Shown here one piece after another: positions 42,321-51,964 of a stretch of DNA of 56,562 bases. The notes beneath the pieces were generated by a model. That model ran no database searches. It worked only from the letters and a program-made list of their open reading frames with translations, and had not been told where the DNA came from. The position numbers and the translations under genes were made by a program. Every line of letters begins with the position of its first letter. The first letter of the stretch is position 1. Location of the stretch: contig NZ_PTRE01000087.1 in assembly GCF_002965065.1 (NCBI RefSeq), positions 1 to 56,562 on the forward strand. The letters run 5' to 3'. Source of the stretch: Escherichia sp. MOD1-EC7003 (GTDB taxonomy: Bacteria; Pseudomonadota; Gammaproteobacteria; Enterobacterales; Enterobacteriaceae).

Positions 42321-42635
42321 TCAAAGCCCCGGCTGCAGGATACGAATATTCATCTCCAGCACGTCGCCTTTTACGGCTTCGCTATATGCTTTCATGTGCG
42401 GGGTTTGCAGATGCGCTTCAAGGTGCGCGATGCTTTCCCACTGCTCAATCATCACAATAGAATCCGGTGCCGTAGACTGGAAACTCACGCCAGCAGCGCA
42501 ATCCACCATTGGCGTATAGCCGTGGCAACCTTCTTCTTTCAGTACGGTTGGAACGATTTTAGCAAACTGATCCAACACCGCCTGACGGTGATGTTGACCA
42601 GGACGAGTACGGATTTCTGCGATTACTGTAATCAT
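42321..42635 (-). CDS. ygiN: Quinol monooxygenase YgiN
   Basis: The 104-residue ABM-fold protein (M-I-T-V-I-A-E-I-R-T at the start, E-G-C-H-G-Y in the middle) oxidises menadiol-type quinols and is thought to act with MdaB in a quinone redox cycle. It lies 30 bp downstream of mdaB on the same strand. Confidence 0.95.
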   Translation of the reverse strand: MITVIAEIRTRPGQHHRQAVLDQFAKIVPTVLKEEGCHGYTPMVDCAAGVSFQSTAPDSIVMIEQWESIAHLEAHLQTPHMKAYSEAVKGDVLEMNIRILQPGL

Positions 42636-42665
42636 GGTTAACTCCTTCTAAAGCCTGAGCCTTAG

Positions 42666-43247
42666 TTAACCAAAAATTTCCACAAGATGCTTGCGATATT
42701 CTTCAGTATAGCGGGGAACATCAGGCATTTTTATCACGTCATTAGCGATAAAGGTTGGCAGCGGTTCCATACCGAGGAATTGGTTCGCTTTATGGAACGG
42801 CAGATACACACCGTCCACGCCAACACCCTGGAAGAATTGGTCTTTTTCAGTGAAAGCTTCCATTGGTGCATTCCATGTCAGGGAAAGCATGTATTTTTTA
42901 CTCTGCACCAAACCACCAGAACCGTATTTTTTCGACGAATCTTTACGGGTGCGGCCATCGCTGGCATACAGCGTACCGTGACCTTCGGTGAACACATCAT
43001 CAATATATTTTTTCACCGTCCACGGTGCGCCCATCCACCAGCCTGGCATCTGCCAGATCACCACATCAGCCCAGAGAAAGTTTTGTACTTCGGCTTTCAC
43101 ATCGTAATCGCTCTCGGCGCGAACGATGCGGACATCATGCCCGAGGTCGCGCAACGTGCCATCCGCGACTTCGGTCAGGGTGTCGTTCAGTTGACCATTG
43201 GAATGGGCGAATTTTTTCGCGCCGTTGATAATCAGGATGTTACTCAT
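42666..43247 (-). CDS. mdaB: NADPH:quinone oxidoreductase MdaB
   Basis: The 193-residue flavodoxin-fold enzyme reduces quinones by two electrons using NADPH and FAD, avoiding semiquinones. It starts M-S-N-I-L-I-I-N-G-A-K and has the W-Q-M-P-G-W-W-M-G-A-P motif near residue 66. First gene of mdaB-ygiN. qseC ends about 100 bp upstream on the same strand. Confidence 0.96.
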   Translation of the reverse strand: MSNILIINGAKKFAHSNGQLNDTLTEVADGTLRDLGHDVRIVRAESDYDVKAEVQNFLWADVVIWQMPGWWMGAPWTVKKYIDDVFTEGHGTLYASDGRTRKDSSKKYGSGGLVQSKKYMLSLTWNAPMEAFTEKDQFFQGVGVDGVYLPFHKANQFLGMEPLPTFIANDVIKMPDVPRYTEEYRKHLVEIFG

Positions 43248-43350
43248 TTTTTATCCTCAAGGTGAGACGTTTGCCGGCCATAGTACGTCATAGAGCGGTA
43301 CGGTGAAATTAGCAAAATGTGCAAAGTCTTTTGCGAATTTAGCAAAAGTC

Positions 43351-44706
43351 TTACTCTGACCAGCTCACCTTCGCCTCAAATCCACCTTGTTCCGCATTCC
43401 CAAAAACAACATTCATGCCATGCAACCTGGCGATTCGCTGGACAATTGACAGCCCCAGTCCGCTGCCGGTGGCGGTTTGTCCCGGTGGGCGATAGAAACG
43501 TTCGCCAATTCGTGCCAGTGCCTCTGGGGTCACACCGGGGCCGTTATCCCTCACGATGAAATTATCGGCATTCAGCGTGACGTCCACCACGCTGCCCTGT
43601 GGACTGTAGCGCACGGCGTTATCCAGAAGATTTCGTACCAACACACTTAGCAATAGCGGTTGTCCGGTGCGTTTGATGCTGTGGGCATTGAGTGTCAGTC
43701 GCACGTCAATTTTTGCCTGCTGCGCCGTGTGGTAAATATCCATCACCGACGATTGCAGGAGGTCTTCAAGCGGGATCTCAGCGACGTCCTGAAGGTTATC
43801 CAGTGAGTCCAGCCGAGATAGAGTGAGCAGTTGATCAACCAGACGAGTAGCGCGATCGATCCCGGAATGTAATTGGAGCTGTGCTTTTTTCCGCGCCAGC
43901 GGATCATCGTCAGAGAGCTGCGCAACTTCGGTTTGCACTTTCAGCGCCGTTAACGGGCTACGTAGTTCGTGAGCTGCGTCGGAGGTAAAGCGTCGTTCAC
44001 GAACCATCATCGCGTGTGTGCGGGCGAACAGTTGATTCAACGACTCAACCAGCGGACGTACTTCGCTGGGTACGCCAGTCGCGTTTAGTGGTTTTTCTGA
44101 GTCAGGGTCACGCATACGTAGCGCCAGCGCCAGTTTGTTCAGCGGCGCGAGTTCACGACCCAGTAGTACCATCATGATGATTAACATAATCGGCAGAGCG
44201 ATCAGCCACGGGATCAATTGTCCGGTAACAATCGCCAGCGCCATGTCTTCACGGTATTCCCATTCCTGACCCACAACGATGCGATATTTGCCATCAGGTG
44301 AGGTCATCCAGACAAAACGCCAGGGATCGTCTTCACCGACCAGTTGCCCGTCAGTAAAACCTTCCCGTTGATAGCTATAGGGAATATCTTCTCCGTTATC
44401 GCCATCATTAAGAACCATTCTGCCGTCGTGGGTAAAGATGGCAAAGGTCAGCGCATCATCATCCACATTACCGTGCTTTAATTTATTTGACGTCTGTGCC
44501 ATGCGATCCGCAGCGTTGATTTCGTTGAGATCGAGCGTACTTAGTCGCTTGGCAAACAGCATCTGTTGGGTGTCGAACAGTTCATCGACGTTATCCGTTG
44601 TTTGTTTCCAGGCGACAAAGCTGGAAAGCAGCCAGGTCACCGAGGCCAGAATTAAAAAGATTAGCGTCAGCCTGACTCGCAGACTAAGGCGTTGGGTAAA
44701 TTTCAT
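43351..44706 (-). CDS. qseC: Sensor histidine kinase QseC
   Basis: The 451-residue kinase has transmembrane helices near residues 13-33 and 157-180 around a periplasmic sensor. The phosphoacceptor H-E-L-R-S-P follows S-D-A-A near 246. N-L-L-D-N-A-V-R-Y and D-N-G-P-G-V plus G-S-G-L-G-L-S form the ATP site. It reads autoinducer-3 and catecholamines in published work and phosphorylates QseB. The C-terminus ends K-V-S-W-S-E, two residues longer than K-12 as I remember it. It overlaps qseB by four bases. Confidence 0.95.
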   Translation of the reverse strand: MKFTQRLSLRVRLTLIFLILASVTWLLSSFVAWKQTTDNVDELFDTQQMLFAKRLSTLDLNEINAADRMAQTSNKLKHGNVDDDALTFAIFTHDGRMVLNDGDNGEDIPYSYQREGFTDGQLVGEDDPWRFVWMTSPDGKYRIVVGQEWEYREDMALAIVTGQLIPWLIALPIMLIIMMVLLGRELAPLNKLALALRMRDPDSEKPLNATGVPSEVRPLVESLNQLFARTHAMMVRERRFTSDAAHELRSPLTALKVQTEVAQLSDDDPLARKKAQLQLHSGIDRATRLVDQLLTLSRLDSLDNLQDVAEIPLEDLLQSSVMDIYHTAQQAKIDVRLTLNAHSIKRTGQPLLLSVLVRNLLDNAVRYSPQGSVVDVTLNADNFIVRDNGPGVTPEALARIGERFYRPPGQTATGSGLGLSIVQRIARLHGMNVVFGNAEQGGFEAKVSWSE

Positions 44707-45362
44707 TTCTCACCTAATGTGTAGCCAATACCATGAACGGTACGAATAAAATCACTACCGAGTTTGCGTCTCAGATGATGCACATGAACTTCAACAGCAT
44801 TACTGGTGACCTCTTCGTCCCAGGTATACAGTTTCTCTTCAATCAGCTTGCGCGGCAGTACCCGACCAGCGTTACGCATCAGTAATTCCAGCAGGGCAAA
44901 TTCTTTTGGTTTCAGCGTTAAGGGTTCGCCAGCCAGCGTGGCGATACGTTTGCCGGGGTCGAGCATGACGTTATCGTGGCGCAGTTCGTTGCTGGCCAGG
45001 CCGTTGCTTCGGCGCATCAGAGCTTCCAGCCTGGCGGCGACTTCTATCAACGCAAAAGGTTTACACAGATAATCGTCAGCGCCCAGACGCAGCCCTTCTA
45101 CACGTTCTGCCAGCGCATCGCGCGCGGTCAGGATCAGTACCGGCTCACGCTGACCTTTTTCTCGCCATTCGCGCAAAATATCCCGACCATCCATGCCTGG
45201 TAAGGTTAAATCCAGGATCACCGCATCATAAGGCGCGCTATATAGCGCCTCTTTTCCCTGACGACCTTGTGTAAACCAGTCGACGCTAAAACCCATTTTA
45301 CTAAGGCCTGTTTTGATGCCGTCGCCAATCAGCATGTCATCTTCTATCAGTAAAATTCGCAT
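44703..45362 (-). CDS. qseB: Response regulator QseB
   Basis: The 219-residue OmpR-type regulator has a receiver domain with Asp51 (V-I-L-D-L-T) as phosphorylation site, Asp8/Asp9 in E-D-D, and a winged-helix DNA-binding domain at about 125-218. It controls flhDC and its own operon, partly through cross-talk with PmrB. First gene of qseBC, divergent from ygiW. Confidence 0.96.
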   Translation of the reverse strand: MRILLIEDDMLIGDGIKTGLSKMGFSVDWFTQGRQGKEALYSAPYDAVILDLTLPGMDGRDILREWREKGQREPVLILTARDALAERVEGLRLGADDYLCKPFALIEVAARLEALMRRSNGLASNELRHDNVMLDPGKRIATLAGEPLTLKPKEFALLELLMRNAGRVLPRKLIEEKLYTWDEEVTSNAVEVHVHHLRRKLGSDFIRTVHGIGYTLGEK

Positions 45363-45447
45363 TTTTTCATCCCTGTGATAACCGTATTTGCTGCCAGTAA
45401 ACCGTGTTGTAACGCGCTCTGTACAGCACTAAAATTTATTTTTTCCC

Positions 45448-45464
45448 CTTAAGAAGTTGTTAAG
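45448..45464 (+). promoter_or_regulatory. PmrA/QseB-type box between qseB and ygiW
   Basis: CTTAAG-AAGTT-GTTAAG is a direct hexamer repeat with 5-bp spacing, the arrangement bound by PmrA and QseB. It is 50 bp upstream of ygiW in the divergent gap. ygiW-qseBC is a known target of both regulators. Confidence 0.6.
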
Positions 45465-45513
45465 GACTATTTTGTTAAATGCTCGGAAACAGACATTAAA
45501 GGGAGTAATAAAC

Positions 45514-45906
45514 ATGAAAAAATTCGCAGCAGCAATCGCAGTAATGGCCCTGTGCAGCGCACCGGTGATGGCAGCAGAGCAGGGCGGTTTTTCTGGCCCA
45601 TCGGCAACGCAAAGTCAGGCCGGAGGATTCCAGGGGCCGAACGGCAGCGTAACGACTGTAGAAAACGCAAAATCTCTACGTGACGACAACTGGGTCACCC
45701 TGCGCGGCAATATCGTTGAACGCATCGCTGACGATCTCTACGTGTTCAAAGATGCCAGCGGTACTATCAATGTTGATATCGACCACAAACGCTGGAACGG
45801 CGTGACGGTGACGCCGAAAGATACGGTTGAGATTCAGGGTGAAGTCGATAAAGACTGGAATTCTGTTGAAATTGACGTCAAACAGATCCGCAAGGTCAAT
45901 CCGTAA
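45514..45906 (+). CDS. ygiW: Periplasmic BOF (OB-fold) protein YgiW/VisP
   Basis: The 130-residue precursor has a signal peptide ending V-M-A (about residue 20), a Gln/Gly-rich linker with two related Q-x-G-G-F-x-G-P units, and a bacterial OB fold at about 50-130. In Salmonella the homologue VisP takes part in stress resistance and peptidoglycan or lipid A control. The ATG at 45514 has GGGAG upstream; the frame extends 19 codons without support. Confidence 0.95.
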   Translation: MKKFAAAIAVMALCSAPVMAAEQGGFSGPSATQSQAGGFQGPNGSVTTVENAKSLRDDNWVTLRGNIVERIADDLYVFKDASGTINVDIDHKRWNGVTVTPKDTVEIQGEVDKDWNSVEIDVKQIRKVNP

Positions 45907-45958
45907 TGGTTACCGCTCCCGGGACGCGTTCCCGGGAATAATTTCGCAGGGAGGCAAA

Positions 45959-46441
45959 ATGACAAACCTGGCACTGGATGTAAACATTATCGATTTCCCA
46001 TCAACCCCTGTGGCGATGTTGCCGCACCGCTGTAGCCCTGAGTTGCTCAACTATAGCGTGGCGAAATTTATCATGTGGCGTAAAGAGACGGGGCTTTCTC
46101 CTGTTAACCAAAGCCAGACTTTTGGTGTCGCCTGGGACGACCCTGCCACCACCGCACCGGAAGCGTTCCGCTTTGATATCTGCGGCAGCGTTAGCGAACC
46201 GATTCCCGATAATCGTTATGGCGTGAGTAATGGTGAACTTACCGGTGGACGCTATGCCGTGGCCCGCCACGTTGGTGAGCTGGACGATATTTCACATACG
46301 ATATGGGGCATCATTCGCCACTGGCTGCCTGCAAGCGGCGAGAAAATGCGTAAAGCACCGATTCTGTTTCACTACACCAATCTTGCCGAAGGGGTGACTG
46401 AGCAGCGACTGGAAACGGATGTTTATGTGCCGTTGGCGTGA
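45959..46441 (+). CDS. ygiV: GyrI-like regulator YgiV
   Basis: The 160-residue protein is the stand-alone GyrI-like ligand-binding domain (D-I-C-G-S-V and G-G-R-Y-A-V-A-R-H-V-G in the middle) without a DNA-binding domain. K-12 YgiV has been reported to affect mcbR and biofilm formation. The ATG at 45959 has AGGGAGG just upstream, which fixes the start although the frame opens earlier inside ygiW. Confidence 0.93.
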   Translation: MTNLALDVNIIDFPSTPVAMLPHRCSPELLNYSVAKFIMWRKETGLSPVNQSQTFGVAWDDPATTAPEAFRFDICGSVSEPIPDNRYGVSNGELTGGRYAVARHVGELDDISHTIWGIIRHWLPASGEKMRKAPILFHYTNLAEGVTEQRLETDVYVPLA

Positions 46442-46499
46442 TAGGGAATCTTTAGCGGAGTGTGAGCCAAATCACTCGCTATCAGTTTGAGCGAACAAT

Positions 46500-46883
46500 G
46501 TCGCGGGCAGTTGGGTGCCAAAGCGACGGATGATCATACTCTTGAAGTTCCGCTTGAGCAGCCGGTTCCGTGGTTTACAACGGTGCCTTTGTGCTTGATA
46601 AATGGGTAGCTAACGAAAAAATTTCTGCACGCCAAAAAACGTCGGCCACTGGAAAAATATGCAATATGACGCCTTACTAAACCAGGCCACACAGATCACT
46701 GATGCGAAAAAGCGTAATGCGTTGTATCAGCAGGCAGAAGTGATCATCAACCAGCAGGCACCGCTGATTCCTATCTACTATCAGCCGTTAATCAAACTGC
46801 TTAAACCCTACGTTGGCGGTTTTCCGCTGCATAATCCTCAGGATTATGTCTATAGCAAAGAGTTGTATATCAAGGCACATTGA
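46500..46883 (+). pseudogene. ygiS: Deleted relic of peptide-binding protein gene ygiS
   Basis: Three fragments of YgiS, an OppA-like binding protein of about 535 residues implicated in deoxycholate entry, can be recognised. First, A-K-A-T-D-D-H-T-L-E-V ending P-V-P-W-F-T-T; second, V-Y-N-G-A-F-V-L-D-K-W; third, N-V-G-H-W-K-N to the natural stop (46638-46883), ending K-E-L-Y-I-K-A-H. Two internal deletions and loss of the whole N-terminus leave no usable protein. The K-12 toxin-antitoxin genes mqsRA, which adjoin ygiS, are also gone. Confidence 0.85.
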
Positions 46884-47020
46884 TGCCTTTATCGCCGTCG
46901 GATCACGTCCGGCGGCGCTATTCACGCTGATCTCCTGTGACTCGACGCGGCAGATAATGTAGTATCTCCGGCAATATTGCCCCTTTGAAGGCTGGCGAAT
47001 AAGTTGAGGAATCAGAATTA

Positions 47021-49279
47021 ATGAGCGATATGGCAGAGCGCCTTGCGCTACATGAATTTACGGAAAACGCCTACTTAAACTATTCCATGTACGTCATCAT
47101 GGACCGTGCGTTGCCGTTTATTGGTGATGGTCTGAAACCTGTTCAGCGCCGCATTGTGTATGCGATGTCTGAACTGGGCCTGAATGCCAGCGCCAAATTT
47201 AAAAAATCGGCCCGTACCGTCGGTGACGTACTGGGTAAATACCATCCACACGGCGATAGCGCCTGTTATGAGGCGATGGTCCTGATGGCGCAGCCGTTCT
47301 CTTACCGTTATCCGCTGGTGGATGGTCAGGGGAACTGGGGCGCGCCGGACGATCCGAAATCGTTCGCGGCGATGCGTTACACCGAATCTCGGTTGTCGAA
47401 ATATTCCGAGCTGCTATTGAGCGAGCTAGGGCAGGGGACGGCTGACTGGGTGCCAAACTTCGACGGCACTTTGCAGGAGCCGAAAATGCTGCCTGCCCGT
47501 CTGCCAAACATTTTGCTTAACGGCACGACTGGTATTGCCGTCGGCATGGCGACCGATATTCCACCGCATAACCTGCGTGAAGTGGCTCAGGCGGCAATCG
47601 CATTAATCGACCAGCCGAAAACCACGCTCGATCAACTGCTGGATATCGTGCAGGGGCCGGATTATCCGACCGAAGCGGAAATCATCACCTCGCGTGCCGA
47701 GATCCGTAAAATCTACGAAAATGGTCGCGGTTCTGTACGTATGCGCGCGGTGTGGAAGAAAGAAGATGGCGCAGTGGTTATCAGCGCATTGCCGCATCAG
47801 GTTTCAGGTGCGCGCGTACTGGAGCAAATTGCTGCGCAAATGCGCAACAAAAAGCTGCCGATGGTTGACGATCTGCGCGATGAATCTGACCACGAGAGCC
47901 CGACCCGTCTGGTGATTGTGCCGCGTTCTAACCGCGTGGATATGGATCAGGTGATGAACCACCTCTTCGCTACCACTGATCTGGAAAAGAGCTATCGCAT
48001 TAACCTCAATATGATCGGTCTGGATGGGCGTCCGGCGGTGAAAAACCTGCTGGAAATCCTCTCCGAATGGCTGGTATTCCGCCGCGATACTGTGCGCCGC
48101 CGACTGAACTATCGTCTGGAGAAAGTTCTCAAGCGCCTGCATATCCTCGAAGGTTTGCTGGTGGCGTTCCTCAATATCGACGAAGTGATTGAGATCATTC
48201 GTAATGAAGATGAACCGAAACCGGCGCTGATGTCGCGCTTTGGCCTCACGGAAACCCAGGCAGAAGCGATCCTCGAACTGAAACTGCGTCATCTCGCCAA
48301 ACTGGAAGAGATGAAGATTCGCGGTGAGCAGAGTGAGCTGGAAAAAGAGCGCGACCAGTTGCAGGGCATTCTGGCTTCCGAGCGTAAAATGAATAACCTG
48401 TTGAAGAAAGAGCTGCAGGCAGACGCGCAAACCTACGGTGACGATCGCCGTTCGCCGTTGCAGGAGCGCGAAGAAGCGAAAGCGATGAGCGAGCACGACA
48501 TGCTGCCGTCTGAACCTGTCACTATTGTGCTGTCGCAGATGGGGTGGGTACGCAGCGCTAAAGGCCATGACATCGACGCGCCGGGCCTGAACTATAAAGC
48601 GGGTGATAGTTTCAAAGCGGCGGTGAAAGGTAAGAGCAACCAACCGGTAGTGTTTGTGGATTCCACCGGTCGTAGCTATGCCATTGACCCGATTACGCTG
48701 CCGTCGGCGCGTGGTCAGGGCGAACCGCTCACCGGCAAATTGACGTTGCCGCCAGGGGCGACCGTTGACCATATGCTAATGGAAAGCGACGATCAGAAAC
48801 TGTTGATGGCTTCCGACGCGGGTTATGGTTTTGTCTGCACCTTTAACGATCTGGTGGCGCGTAATCGTGCAGGTAAGGTCTTAATCACTTTACCGGAAAA
48901 TGCTCATGTTATGCCGCCGGTGGTGATTGAAGATGCTTCCGATATGCTGCTGGCAATCACGCAGGCAGGTCGTATGTTGATGTTCCCGGTAAGTGATTTG
49001 CCGCAGCTGTCGAAGGGTAAAGGCAATAAGATTATCAACATTCCGTCGGCAGAAGCCGCTCGGGGCGAGGATGGTCTGGCGCAACTGTACGTTCTACCAC
49101 CGCAAAGCACGCTGACCATTCATGTCGGGAAACGCAAAATTAAACTGCGCCCGGAAGAGTTGCAGAAAGTCACTGGCGAACGTGGACGCCGCGGTACGTT
49201 GATGCGCGGTTTGCAGCGTATCGATCGTGTCGAGATCGACTCTCCTCGCCGCGCCAGCAGCGGTGATAGCGAAGAGTAA
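47021..49279 (+). CDS. parC: DNA topoisomerase IV subunit A ParC
   Basis: The 752-residue subunit cuts and rejoins DNA; the catalytic tyrosine is Tyr120 (A-A-M-R-Y-T-E). The quinolone-resistance region shows the wild-type Ser80 and Glu84 in [10 protein letters not shown]. The C-terminal domain forms a beta-pinwheel that steers substrate choice. It is about 12 kb from its partner gene parE. A ygiS relic lies upstream and plsC downstream, as in K-12. Confidence 0.98.
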
Positions 49280-49283
49280 TATG

Positions 49284-49307
49284 CGGGGAGGCCTTGCTTC
49301 CTCCCAC
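49284..49307 (+). terminator. Hairpin after parC
   Basis: GGGGAGG-CCTTGCTT-CCTCCC immediately follows the parC stop. No T run follows, so termination strength is uncertain. Confidence 0.45.
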
Positions 49308-49318
49308 TTGTAAGGAAT

Positions 49319-49350
49319 GCCGGATGAAACGTTAAGTCGTCATCCGGCAG
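49319..49350. repeat. REP element between parC and plsC
   Basis: GCCGGATGAAACG-TTAAGT-CGTCATCCGGC is a REP-type palindrome in the 230-bp gap before plsC. Confidence 0.75.
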
Positions 49351-49510
49351 CGAATTCAACCCCCGGAAACAATAAAAATTCCCTTGAAACCGTTGTTTAT
49401 TCATGCGTTGCGATTAACAATACGCTTTTCCAGAGAGCGGCTTTTAACAATGCCCTAACCTGATCTCAGGTGACGTACAATGCCAGTCTCTCAGACCTTC
49501 AGAGGGTGTT

Positions 49511-50248
49511 ATGCTATATATCTTTCGTCTTATTATTACCTTGATTTTCAGCATCTTAGTCTGTGTATTCGGCTCTATTTACTGCCTTTTCAGCCCACGA
49601 AACCCGAAACATGTCGCCACCTTTGGGCATATGTTTGGCCGTCTTGCGCCGCTGTTCGGCCTGAAAGTTGAGTGCCGCAAACCTGCAGATGCTGAAAGCT
49701 ACGGCAATGCTATCTATATCGCTAACCACCAGAACAACTATGACATGGTGACAGCATCGAACATCGTACAGCCGCCGACGGTGACGGTAGGTAAAAAGAG
49801 TTTGCTATGGATCCCCTTCTTCGGGCAGTTGTACTGGCTAACCGGCAACTTATTGATCGACAGAAACAATCGCACGAAGGCTCACGGCACGATTGCGGAA
49901 GTCGTGGATCACTTCAAAAAACGCCGTATTTCCATCTGGATGTTCCCGGAAGGTACCCGCAGCCGTGGTCGCGGTCTGCTGCCGTTCAAGACCGGAGCAT
50001 TTCACGCGGCAATTGCGGCGGGCGTCCCGATTATTCCCGTGTGCGTCTCTACCACTTCGAATAAGATTAATCTTAACCGGCTACACAACGGTCTGGTGAT
50101 TGTCGAAATGCTGCCGCCAATTGACGTCAGTCAGTATGGCAAAGATCAGGTTCGTGAGTTGGCTGCCCATTGTCGTTCGATAATGGAACAAAAAATCGCC
50201 GAGCTCGATAAAGAAGTCGCAGAACGCGAAGCCGCCGGAAAAGTTTAA
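49511..50248 (+). CDS. plsC: 1-acyl-sn-glycerol-3-phosphate acyltransferase PlsC
   Basis: This 245-residue inner-membrane enzyme adds the second acyl chain to make phosphatidic acid. The catalytic H-x4-D (N-H-Q-N-N-Y-D) is near residue 73 and F-P-E-G-T-R-S near 146. A hydrophobic N-terminal helix anchors it. GAGGG precedes the ATG. Followed by ftsP on the same strand. Confidence 0.97.
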   Translation: MLYIFRLIITLIFSILVCVFGSIYCLFSPRNPKHVATFGHMFGRLAPLFGLKVECRKPADAESYGNAIYIANHQNNYDMVTASNIVQPPTVTVGKKSLLWIPFFGQLYWLTGNLLIDRNNRTKAHGTIAEVVDHFKKRRISIWMFPEGTRSRGRGLLPFKTGAFHAAIAAGVPIIPVCVSTTSNKINLNRLHNGLVIVEMLPPIDVSQYGKDQVRELAAHCRSIMEQKIAELDKEVAEREAAGKV

Positions 50249-50321
50249 GTCGGCAATCTGTATTTTTGCGGGAACACTTTCCTGCACAGTATTACTTTAG
50301 CCAGTTTTACATGGAGCAAAT

Positions 50322-51734
50322 ATGTCACTCAGTCGGCGTCAGTTCATTCAGGCATCGGGGATTGCACTTTGTGCAGGCGCTGTTCCCCTGAAGGCCAGCG
50401 CAGCCGGGCAACAGCAACCGCTACCCGTTCCACCGCTGCTTGAGTCTCGCCGTGGGCAACCGCTGTTTATGACTGTACAACGTGCGCACTGGTCATTTAC
50501 GCCAGGGACTCGCGCGTCGGTCTGGGGGATTAACGGTCGTTACCTGGGGCCGACTATCCGCGTCTGGAAGGGCGACGATGTTAAGCTTATTTACAGCAAC
50601 CGCCTGACAGAAAATGTCTCAATGACGGTGGCCGGGCTACAGGTACCAGGCCCGCTGATGGGCGGTCCGGCACGGATGATGTCGCCAAACGCTGACTGGG
50701 CGCCCGTACTACCCATTCGCCAGAACGCAGCGACCTTGTGGTATCACGCCAATACTCCCAACCGCACGGCTCAGCAGGTCTATAACGGCCTTGCCGGAAT
50801 GTGGCTGGTGGAAGATGAAGTCAGCAAGTCGCTGCCCATTCCCAACCATTATGGTGTGGATGATTTTCCTGTCATTATCCAGGATAAAAGGCTGGATAAC
50901 TTTGGTACGCCAGAATACAACGAACCGGGAAGCGGCGGCTTTGTTGGTGATACGCTGCTGGTTAATGGTGTACAAAGCCCGTATGTTGAAGTTTCACGCG
51001 GTTGGGTGCGCCTGCGCCTGTTGAACGCGTCGAACTCTCGCCGCTATCAACTGCAGATGAGCGATGGTCGTCCGTTACATGTGATTTCTGGCGATCAGGG
51101 ATTCCTGCCTGCTCCTGTATCGGTGAAGCAGCTTTCGCTGGCGCCGGGCGAGCGCCGTGAGATTCTGGTTGATATGAGCAACGGTGATGAAGTGTCTATC
51201 ACCTGTGGTGAAGCGGCGAGCATTGTTGATCGTATTCGTGGCTTCTTTGAGCCATCCAGCATTCTGGTTTCTACGCTGGTGCTAACACTGCGCCCAACCG
51301 GTCTTCTGCCGCTGGTTACAGACAGTCTGCCGATGCGCCTGCTGCCAACTGAAATCATGGCGGGTTCGCCGATTCGTAGTCGTGATCTCAGTTTGGGTGA
51401 TGACCCGGGTATTAATGGGCAGCTGTGGGACGTCAACCGTATTGATGTCACCGCGCAGCAAGGAACGTGGGAACGCTGGACAGTACGTGCGGACGAGCCG
51501 CAAGCGTTCCATATTGAAGGCGTCATGTTCCAGATCCGTAACGTGAATGGTGCGATGCCGTTCCCGGAAGACAGAGGCTGGAAAGATACCGTTTGGGTTG
51601 ATGGACAAGTGGAGCTGCTTGTTTATTTCGGTCAGCCTTCCTGGGCACACTTCCCGTTCTACTTTAACAGTCAGACGCTGGAAATGGCCGACCGTGGCTC
51701 GATTGGGCAACTGTTGGTCAATCCGGTACCGTAA
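50322..51734 (+). CDS. ftsP: Cell division protein FtsP (SufI)
   Basis: The 470-residue precursor has a twin-arginine signal peptide (S-R-R-Q-F-I-Q-A-S-G, cleaved near A-S-A) and three cupredoxin domains like multicopper oxidases, but lacks most copper-ligand histidines. It stabilises the divisome under stress. It lies 73 bp after plsC and is followed by a hairpin terminator. Confidence 0.96.
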   Translation: MSLSRRQFIQASGIALCAGAVPLKASAAGQQQPLPVPPLLESRRGQPLFMTVQRAHWSFTPGTRASVWGINGRYLGPTIRVWKGDDVKLIYSNRLTENVSMTVAGLQVPGPLMGGPARMMSPNADWAPVLPIRQNAATLWYHANTPNRTAQQVYNGLAGMWLVEDEVSKSLPIPNHYGVDDFPVIIQDKRLDNFGTPEYNEPGSGGFVGDTLLVNGVQSPYVEVSRGWVRLRLLNASNSRRYQLQMSDGRPLHVISGDQGFLPAPVSVKQLSLAPGERREILVDMSNGDEVSITCGEAASIVDRIRGFFEPSSILVSTLVLTLRPTGLLPLVTDSLPMRLLPTEIMAGSPIRSRDLSLGDDPGINGQLWDVNRIDVTAQQGTWERWTVRADEPQAFHIEGVMFQIRNVNGAMPFPEDRGWKDTVWVDGQVELLVYFGQPSWAHFPFYFNSQTLEMADRGSIGQLLVNPVP

Positions 51735-51745
51735 CGTACCAATTT

Positions 51746-51772
51746 ATCGCCCCACGGAGAAGTTGGGGCGAT
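51746..51772 (+). terminator. Hairpin after ftsP
   Basis: ATCGCCCCA-CGGAGAAGT-TGGGGCGAT is a 9-bp perfect stem 11 bases after the ftsP stop. Confidence 0.6.
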
Positions 51773-51964
51773 ACAAGAATGAATCATCGATGAGTTCGGC
51801 CTGTTACCGGTTGGTTTTTTTCCCGCCAGGCAAATAATACATTCATGGCGTGTTCACTTTATTTTCCTGCTGATATTGCTCTACTTCATAGTTGAACCGT
51901 TGATGACATCTGTATGAATGCTGTTAGTGAAGTGAAATATAGATAAAAAATAAAGGATTAATCC

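Noticed and set aside
47804..48772. 322-codon open frame opposite parC
   Set aside because: Antisense to parC; Phe/His/Gln/Arg-rich shadow composition.
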